A stretch of 64,000 nucleotides of DNA, taken from positions 1,178,001-1,242,000 of the forward strand of contig NW_024037050.1 of assembly GCF_015706575.1 (NCBI RefSeq). The letters are read 5' to 3'. This DNA is from Patiria miniata. Taxonomy: Eukaryota > Echinodermata > Asteroidea > Valvatida > Asterinidae. Made by a program: the position numbers and the translations under genes. This document shows positions 60,601-64,000 of the stretch, in pieces; position 1 is the stretch's first letter; every line of letters begins with the position of its first letter. The notes under the pieces are model-generated. The model did not search any database, was not told where the DNA came from, and worked only from the letters and a program-made list of their open reading frames with translations.

Positions 60601-63600
60601 TTTCTGAGGGCCCAATATTTCTGGTTTCCGGTCCTATGTTACCCTGATAATTGGTGTGGTGTCTTTCCCTTTTTTGTGTGGGGGTGTGTTACAAGTAACC
60701 AAATATGCATATAAAGTTTTTCCATACACGGAGAGGTTGAGTTGCTCCACTTAAATCAGGCAATTGACCTATTGCATTAGAATCGCGTCAACGCAGCTTG
60801 TGAAATATTGTCCAATTACATGATACACAAATGGACTCAGAACGTGTAACATCTGAGACAAACAAAACTTAGTGTACAAAAACTCCATAGGGTTGTCTAA
60901 GGGGCGTGGCCAACTCTCAAACGGTGATAAGTCAATTGCTTGTAAGGGCCAAGTCACATGAGAGAGCAGACAAGCAACTTTTCCTCAGATCAGTTGATTT
61001 CCTTGTTTTTACATAGAAAACACTGTATAACAAATCTTTTAAAGCTTGTAGTTTTACGGGTTTTTTTTACTTCTTGGTTGCATGCCTGTGGAAATTTACC
61101 TCAGCATCTTGGCAGGAACCATATTCACCACAAGCCAAAAGCAGTGCATCTTTCCAACAGTTTATGGAAACTCCTCAGAATATTACAAAATGATTACAAT
61201 CAATTAAAAAATGTGTCTGGTTGTTTTTTTCTTGGACAATGCATCAAATAAGTTACAAGTACATTTCCTGGTGTGACTTTACTCATTCAAAAAAAAAGTG
61301 TGAAAAACCCATGTTTTTTACATGGTTTCACAAATTCTCCCATTTTTATCCGTTTTCAGCAACAACCTGGACAGCGACTTTGTGATTGAGGCCTTTGTCT
61401 TTGAGATGCAGAACAAGAGGCCCAAGGCAGCCGAGGAGAAGAGCAAACAGACGTTCTTCTCGGGTCTGACTCCCAAGAAGATACTGGCCAATATGTCCAA
61501 GGATTCCAGGGTGGGTGTTCATAACCATAGAGCTTTATTCATTTACTAGTGAGATAACGCCTCATTCCCTCACACGGAATGCTTGCGTGCCTTTAGTGAG
61601 CTCAAACATTTTGAGTTGATGTTCGTGATCGTAGAACATGTTGGTTTAAAGGTTATGACACCATTTGCCAAAACAAGGGGGGGGGGAATTGAAGGAACAA
61701 TGGTACAATCAATCTGAAGCAGTTTATTTAAAAAAAACTAACCTATTTCGGCTCATAGATATTCTTTTGAAAAAGCTGTGAAAAAAGAATCTTCATTTTT
61801 GCTTGATGTAAAGTATAGGTTTCCATTGAAAGTGCGATAGTTTGGTCCTAACCATCGCAAGGAACTGATGGTAATTCCTCTTCTCGAAAAAGACAGCATA
61901 CTAGGCACAACAATCTCACGGGGTGCATGATAGTATTATTTACTTACAATCAAGTAGGATACTTCCAATGATATTTTGACATATTCATTTTTGAAGTTTG
62001 CAAACCTTTAAGACAGAAAGGAGTTTTTCGAGTGAGCTGTAAATGAAAGTACGACTGCATGATGACTGCATTAGGGCCGTTTCATAAAGTACAAAAAAAA
62101 TCCTCAGGGGTGCTTTTTGGAACATTCGACAAGTTTTCCTCGTACATAAACAGAGTAGGATTACATCATGATTGCACTGCGGTAAATTATTTTATCATTG
62201 CATTTCTTTGTTTTATTTATTTGGTTGTTTTTCTTTCTTTCTTTTTTTTCAGCAAGGGATGAAGACCCCCATTGCCCCCAGCCCCGGTGGGCCAGGCTAT
62301 GTCCGTGCCAGTAGCTTCACCTTGGTTGGTGCTGCCAGACTGACCCTCCAAAGCTGCAGAGTCAACAGGTTCACGCTCAGCAAGGTAAGGAATGGACATC
62401 TCTATTCAAACTCTAGGCGCATAATCTTGAACGTGACCATGAATACAATATGTTGTGCATTGCTTGTATTCACAACTTGGGCGAAAAAAACTGTAATTAA
62501 AGGGAATGTACATCATTGGCTTTTGCTATTAAATATTGTTACACTGACATGTTTGAAGTTTTGTGTTCGAAAATGCTGGGAAAAAAACAAGAAAAACAGA
62601 AATGTTCAAGTAGTCTGGTTCCCTGACTCAATTAAAATTGAAATGGATCAATTTATAGATGCCGAAAAATTGCGAGGTAAGGGAACCAGTCTAGCTGGCC
62701 TGCACTCGTTCATGAACATGTAACCAATAGCAAACACAATTTGAACTGAAACAAATGGTAAATTTGGAGCAGTTGAAAAAATAGTTAGGTTTTTCCAACG
62801 GAGGTCGGCCGACCACCGTTGGAAATGAATACAAAAACACCATTTTCTTGAAAATGACTTCACACCAGGTGCCATAATTTTACAGGATGCTTTAGAGTGT
62901 CATTTACCAACATCCTAGTTAGGTATTTCGTAAAAACTTGGTAGTTTTATTTTTCAGTGTTTGCAAATGTTGTATTTTCCCTTTAACTCTTGAGTATTTT
63001 CGTGTTTGTATCCGAGATGTTGTCAAATCCTCGCCCCCTGTTACTTGTTACGTGACTTGTGATTTGGCTTGTAATGTACCGAATTACAACTCTGGAAAAC
63101 GTGGAGTTTCATGCACCCACATTGGGAAACGGTTTATGCACATATATTTTGCACACATTCATTTGGAAATTGACTACTTTAAGATCAGTGCATTCAGCTT
63201 GAAGAAAGAGTTTTGTCGGTGTAATTTGTTGTTACGGTTCATATTAAGGGTTAACAACATTTATTATGTGAAATACAACTACCGGTTCTACTGAACTCTG
63301 ATTTATAAAACTAATCGACCATTATTTGGTTTCATTTTAGGTTCCATTCAACTCGCCTCTAGAGGGCACTCTCCACCTGAAGATGACCTGCCACACCAAC
63401 GCCAACGTGACGGAGAGTGGCTGGCTGACCATGTTTGATGACATCAGCGGCTTTGGGGCCTGGCACCGGCGCTGGTGCGTTCTGAGCGGGGGCTACATCT
63501 CCTATTGGAAGTATCCCGATGACGAGAATCGCAAAGTGAGTTTAGTATCTATTGCAAGATTTTGCTGTCAAACTTATGTAATTAGGCACTGGTTCAGCTA

Positions 63601-64000
63601 TAAGGACTCACATTCCAGCAAATGCCTTGTTTGCATTGGACTGAAGTCTGTAAAAAGTTAACATAAGTGTTTGTCGACAATCTATTCTGGTTAGTCTTCC
63701 ATGCTTCGGCACTTAGTTCAATTTGGCCAGCAGCAACTCATTCGTTGTGTAAACTTTACCATACTCTGCTACGTGACATGGGTGCATCATTCTCCGTGCA
63801 CAATCAAAACTCCTTATCATTGTCACAAAATCACGGACCACAGCAGAAATATGGTAGAATTTCATGCACAGTGTGTAGGCCTAGAATAAAATGGCACTTA
63901 TGTGAATTGCAGAGGTCAATTTTAGTGGCTGAGCAGGCTGACACAAAAGCGATCGAAACTTTTTCAAAGGTTTACATAGCAGTGGCCGTCCACACGGGAC
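45672..64000 (+). CDS. ANLN: Anillin orthologue, 5' 15 exons; 3' end outside the window
   Basis: Exons: 45672-45689, 49026-49167, 50690-50812, 51613-51794, 53289-54275, 54607-54705, 55489-55873, 56751-56971, 57369-57602, 58988-59123, 59350-59532, 60332-60455, 61360-61510, 62253-62384, 63341-63535. All junctions are GT-AG and in phase; 3312 nt give 1104 residues. Landmarks: [19 protein letters not shown] (human [19 protein letters not shown]); a destruction box RTPLTDVN at residues 34-41 in the place of human [36 protein letters not shown]; the anillin homology domain from about residue 798 ([13 protein letters not shown]); and the PH domain from about 1065 ([20 protein letters not shown]). 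Family knowledge: anillin binds F-actin, myosin II, formin, septins and RhoA at the cleavage furrow, and is nuclear in interphase. The remaining PH residues (about 100) must lie beyond 64000. Confidence 0.97.
45731..45822 (-). mobile_element. Half copy of the 10783 MITE
   Basis: Matches the right end of the full element in reverse: GGAAAAAAATGTTGCAACCT followed by GTGTACAAAGTCTATGGAG. Sits 40 bp after the ANLN exon 1 donor. Confidence 0.75.
45881..45952. repeat. Two adjacent short palindromes
   Basis: CGCGCAAGTTTAAGCTTGCG at 45881-45900 (runs to 45902, one mismatch pair at the centre) and GCACGCAAATTA / TAATTTGCGTGC at 45916-45952 with a 13-base loop. Both carry TTGCG/CGCAA words, so they may be one decayed element. 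Confidence 0.85.
46113..47602. mobile_element. Foldback element A (737 bp net), interrupted by element B
   Basis: Ends TACTCCTAG and CTAGGAGTA. Exact 9-bp duplication GCCTCCGGC at 46104-46112 and 47603-47611. Each end carries a hairpin (TATGAGGCTCCGC ... GCGGAGCCTCATA). Centre around 47170-47310 has arms CGGAGCGCGCCGCGGGGGGT and its complement. Removing element B and its duplication leaves one continuous palindromic element with no coding frame. Confidence 0.95.
46377..47120. mobile_element. Foldback element B (744 bp), nested in A
   Basis: Ends TACTCCTAGAAC and GTTCTAGGAGTA; exact 9-bp duplication CTTTCCGCA at 46368-46376 and 47121-47129. The two arms of about 345 bp are almost identical, meeting at an asymmetric centre of about 50 bp (46724-46776) with ATGCGCATGCGTAC. 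The end hairpin is GAGGCTCCACGTAGTGGAGC. Confidence 0.96.
47763..48475. mobile_element. Foldback element C (713 bp)
   Basis: Exact 9-bp duplication GGCGGGGAG at 47754-47762 and 48476-48484. The left end has an extra TACTCAG before TACTCCTAG; the right end hairpin lost about 12 bp; the left arm lacks about 27 bp next to the centre. The asymmetric centre is reversed relative to element B, so it inserted in the other orientation. Confidence 0.95.
49026..49167 (+). CDS. ANLN: ANLN coding exon 2
   Basis: Residues 7-54: [17 protein letters not shown], a basic PRKRR that is a likely nuclear localisation signal, and RTPLTDVN fitting the APC/C destruction box RxxLxxxN. Phase 1 out. Confidence 0.95.
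49168..50689 (+). other. ANLN intron 2
   Basis: First 900 bp unassigned; a palindromic element follows at 50085-50640, next to the exon 3 acceptor. Confidence 0.5.
50085..50640. mobile_element. Palindromic element(s) with GCACGAG-type centre
   Basis: Left part: ATTGGATGGCTTTGAGGTGG ... CAAGAATATATTGCACGAG pairs with GTGCAATATATTCTTGTAT ... CAAGCCATCCAAT (50089-50224), centred on GAGTCGAAGACGAG. A second inverted pair, CCCGGATGACTGCAATAA / TTATTGCAGTCAACCGGG, lies at 50489-50528. Both edges are ATAAATAATA-rich. It is unclear whether these are one or two elements. Confidence 0.7.
50690..50812 (+). CDS. ANLN: ANLN coding exon 3
   Basis: Residues 54-95. [15 protein letters not shown] matches human VKTRMQKLAEQRRRW. 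Confidence 0.95.
51048..51150. repeat. Small hairpin MITE in ANLN intron 3
   Basis: CGGTGTTGCATCCTGGGACA and GTCCCACAATGCACCG are inverted arms about 85 bp across, a GCATTGTGGGAC-type word also seen in the 25977 MITE. The rest of intron 3 (50813-51612) is unassigned. Confidence 0.65.
51613..51794 (+). CDS. ANLN: ANLN coding exon 4
   Basis: Residues 95-155. Proline-rich start, then [19 protein letters not shown], matching human RRGRLANLAATICSWEDD. Confidence 0.95.
52255..52545 (-). repeat. tRNA-derived SINE, about 290 bp
   Basis: Minus strand: CCCAGGTTCGAATCCCGCCT (intact B-box/T-arm), then a body with TTCCCAGAATATTCTTCTGG and AGGTTTCTTCAGGAAAAGAG. In ANLN intron 4. Confidence 0.7.
52915..53091 (+). 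mobile_element. CAATTGACCTATCG MITE, copy 1
   Basis: Ends CAATTGACCTATCGTCG and CACGATAGGTCAATTG are inverted. Inside: CACGCCCCTTAGACAACCCT and TCATGTAATTGGACAATATT. The second copy is 60761-60938 in the opposite orientation. Confidence 0.88.
53289..54275 (+). CDS. ANLN: ANLN coding exon 5, with internal 51-residue duplication
   Basis: Residues 156-484. Begins [16 protein letters not shown]; includes two copies of a 51-residue unit (SPARERN...[15 protein letters not shown]...YSRLVE) and ends [17 protein letters not shown], comparable to human NTKAIQERLFKQ. It occupies the place of the human myosin- and actin-binding region, but the middle is fast-evolving and cannot be aligned by eye. Confidence 0.95.
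53505..53784 (+). repeat. ANLN: Tandem 153-bp coding duplication inside ANLN exon 5
   Basis: [20 protein letters not shown] from 53505 recurs as [20 protein letters not shown] from 53658, exactly 153 nt (51 codons) apart. The similarity runs on through ELRSLPTG and YSRLVE in both units. A third, partial [10 protein letters not shown] lies just upstream (about 53484). In frame, so selection has kept it as protein. Confidence 0.93.
54607..54705 (+). CDS. ANLN: ANLN coding exon 6
   Basis: Residues 485-517. [19 protein letters not shown] matches human QERQKELACLRGRFDKGN. Phase 0 both sides. Confidence 0.94.
54706..55488 (+). other. ANLN intron 6
   Basis: A stretch at 55130-55345 has four GTCGTATC / GATACGAC-type words in both orientations (AAGGTCGTATCTCGACG ... 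GTGAGATACGACCTTTT), probably a decayed palindromic element. Intron 5 (54276-54606) shows nothing. Confidence 0.5.
55489..55873 (+). CDS. ANLN: ANLN coding exon 7
   Basis: Residues 518-646. Starts [15 protein letters not shown], has acidic [15 protein letters not shown] and two proline-rich TPLAPPR repeats; [13 protein letters not shown] resembles human IEMSVDDDDINSS. Phase 1 out at GTGAGT. Confidence 0.92.
55874..56750 (+). other. ANLN intron 7
   Basis: Contains the piggyBac-like MITE 56259-56588; flanking sequence unassigned. Intron 8 (56972-57368) shows nothing recognisable. Confidence 0.5.
56259..56588 (+). mobile_element. piggyBac-like TTAA MITE with repeated GATTTTGATGGATTCAGGAT
   Basis: TTAA at 56255-56258 and 56589-56592; ends CCCTAAC and GTTAGGG inverted. 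The inside has six or more irregular copies of GATTTTGATGGATTCAGGAT (or its complement). The TTAA + CCC end fits piggyBac. In ANLN intron 7. Confidence 0.82.
56751..56971 (+). CDS. ANLN: ANLN coding exon 8
   Basis: Residues 646-719. Strongly acidic ([15 protein letters not shown]), then [20 protein letters not shown], comparable to human INDLFSDVLEEGELDME. Confidence 0.92.
57369..57602 (+). CDS. ANLN: ANLN coding exon 9
   Basis: Residues 720-797. [16 protein letters not shown] matches human [25 protein letters not shown] leads into the anillin homology domain. Donor GTCAGT. Confidence 0.94.
57668..57915 (+). repeat. Family S repeat, copy 7 (longest)
   Basis: The most complete member: GGGACACACTGCGTTCCCAT, GCACGTATGATTTATTTATT, TTCGCGTGAGCATCTGGTG and GGGCGTACTTGTGCATGGAG, in ANLN intron 9. 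A 160-codon open frame over it is not a gene. Confidence 0.82.
58365..58955 (+). mobile_element. 3' fragment of a CR1/L2-like LINE (reverse transcriptase tail)
   Basis: Translated 58365-58701: [49 protein letters not shown], one in-frame TAG, then [16 protein letters not shown] and [11 protein letters not shown] with a stop. The pattern (Q-I-E-x-I-Q-R-K, L-G-I-x-S-L-x-D-R, F-A-K, then a basic H-N-x-x-L-R block and PYLNRTLN) is the C-terminal end of ORF2 in CR1/Jockey-group LINEs. A 250-bp AT-rich 3' tail ends in TAATAGTAATAATAA. Truncated on the 5' side, so dead. Confidence 0.82.
58988..59123 (+). CDS. ANLN: ANLN coding exon 10 (anillin homology domain begins)
   Basis: Residues 798-843. [20 protein letters not shown] and [11 protein letters not shown] match human [20 protein letters not shown] and [12 protein letters not shown], the RhoA-binding helical hairpin. 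Confidence 0.97.
59350..59532 (+). CDS. ANLN: ANLN coding exon 11
   Basis: Residues 843-904. [13 protein letters not shown], then [19 protein letters not shown] matching human SKGSVTLSEIRLPLKADFV, the start of the C2-like part of the domain. Confidence 0.96.
59988..60210. repeat. ACTTGGCTAC palindromic repeat, copy 3
   Basis: Outer arms GTCCAAATTGCTTGGCTG and AGCCAAGTAATTTTGAAG; centre expanded to about 170 bp. In ANLN intron 11. Confidence 0.55.
60332..60455 (+). CDS. ANLN: ANLN coding exon 12
   Basis: Residues 904-945. [20 protein letters not shown] and [11 protein letters not shown] match the human YYYLIILKAGAENMVATPL and GDALTFTTTFTL region. Phase 2 out. Confidence 0.93.
60761..60938 (-). 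mobile_element. CAATTGACCTATCG MITE, copy 2
   Basis: CAATTGACCTATTGCATTAG ... AATATTGTCCAATTACATGA ... AGGGTTGTCTAAGGGGCGTG ... GTGATAAGTCAATTG: the reverse of copy 1 at 52915-53091. In ANLN intron 12. Confidence 0.88.
61360..61510 (+). CDS. ANLN: ANLN coding exon 13
   Basis: Residues 945-995. [19 protein letters not shown] (human VSNDFEINIEVYSLVQKKD) and [15 protein letters not shown] (human ITPKRLLTSITTKSN). Confidence 0.95.
61650..62007 (-). mobile_element. Kolobok-like TTAA element (family AGGTA), copy 2
   Basis: TTAA at 61646-61649 and 62008-62011; ends AGGTTATGACACCATTTGCC and GAAGTTTGCAAACCT. Internal GTTTGGTCCTAACCATCGCA is the reverse complement of the words in copy 1. In ANLN intron 13. 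Confidence 0.78.
62253..62384 (+). CDS. ANLN: ANLN coding exon 14
   Basis: Residues 996-1039. [20 protein letters not shown] and [10 protein letters not shown] match human [20 protein letters not shown] and GNTKFVLDK. Confidence 0.96.
62501..62982 (+). mobile_element. Kolobok-like TTAA element (family AGGGAAT), copy 2
   Basis: TTAA at 62497-62500 and 62983-62986; ends AGGGAATGTACATCATTGGC and GCAAATGTTGTATTTTCCCT. 130 bp longer than copy 1, with an extra CCAACGG-AGGTCGGCCGACC-CCGTTGG palindrome at about 62798-62822. In ANLN intron 14. Confidence 0.85.
63341..63535 (+). CDS. ANLN: ANLN coding exon 15 (C2 end, first strands of PH domain)
   Basis: Residues 1040-1104. [17 protein letters not shown], then the PH start [20 protein letters not shown] and [20 protein letters not shown], almost identical to human. 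Ends in phase 0 at GTGAGT. The next PH exon is not found in the last 465 bp, so the gene runs off the window. Confidence 0.97.
63536..64000 (+). other. ANLN intron 15, cut by the window edge
   Basis: 465 bp after the exon 15 donor. No acceptor followed by the expected PH continuation (human NPIGRINL) is visible, so the next exon is outside. Confidence 0.7.

Larger units (their letters stand above)
59533..61359 (+). other. ANLN introns 11 and 12 (around exon 12)
   Basis: Intron 11 (59533-60331) holds ACTTGGCTAC repeat copy 3. Intron 12 (60456-61359) holds CAATTGACC MITE copy 2. Intron 10 (59124-59349) shows nothing. Confidence 0.5.
61511..63340 (+). other. ANLN introns 13 and 14 (around exon 14)
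   Basis: Intron 13 (61511-62252): G-run near 61678 and the Kolobok-like AGGTA copy 2. Intron 14 (62385-63340): the AGGGAAT copy 2; the remaining 350 bp are unassigned. Confidence 0.6.

Noticed and set aside
1-64000. CRISPR array, operon-like or prokaryotic defence system
   Set aside because: All genes have spliceosomal introns and animal orthologues; the only regular tandem array (24441-24557) has no spacer structure.
1-64000. LTR retroelement or other virus-derived element
   Set aside because: No long direct terminal repeats and no gag, pol, envelope or capsid-like frames seen; the only reverse-transcriptase-like stretch (58365-58701) has LINE features.

Overview
The window is animal nuclear DNA carrying three intron-rich, protein-coding genes in a repeat-rich background. 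It is most likely from a marine invertebrate deuterostome, and an echinoderm is my best guess. The reasons are: all three genes are close to their vertebrate counterparts; the introns are short to medium in length and full of small non-autonomous DNA transposons; self-complementary TACATGTA-type repeats and G/C homopolymer runs are frequent; and two repeat families have TTAA-flanked AGGG/AGGT ends of a kind I associate with echinoderm genomes. The species assignment is inference.

Layout. (1) 1-34955, plus strand: a complete orthologue of GSE1 (genetic suppressor element 1), 15 coding exons from 2997 to 34955. My exon model gives 1215 residues with every splice phase matching. A long AT-rich 3' region follows. 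(2) 42308-45147, minus strand: a complete GINS2 (PSF2) gene, four exons and 184 residues, convergent with GSE1. (3) 45672 to the window end, plus strand: anillin (ANLN), 15 exons and 1104 residues visible, ending inside the PH domain at 63535. The rest lies to the right of the window.

How they relate. GSE1 is a chromatin co-repressor component. GINS2 is a subunit of the CMG replicative helicase. Anillin is the scaffold of the cytokinetic ring. GSE1 and GINS2 are tail to tail here and are also tail to tail on human chromosome 16q24, so this looks like old linkage. GINS2 and ANLN are head to head with only 524 bp between their start codons. That interval holds a consensus E2F site, a CHR-type TTTGAA and a ZNF143-like site, which suggests one cell-cycle promoter serving an S-phase gene and an M-phase gene.

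Mobile DNA. The most striking non-coding object is in ANLN intron 1. It is a cluster of three 713-744 bp foldback elements of one family. Each is flanked by an exact 9-bp target duplication, one is inserted inside another, and each end carries its own small hairpin. Elsewhere I could define elements by exact or near-exact target duplications: a hAT-like MITE nested in another repeat, an 8-bp-duplication MITE, two piggyBac-like TTAA elements that repeat a GATTTTGATGGATTCAGGAT motif, and two Kolobok-like TTAA families. There are also tRNA-derived SINE heads, one LINE 3' fragment, and a seven-copy unclassified short repeat. I saw no LTR retroelement or virus-derived gene, no CRISPR array and no intact transposase gene.
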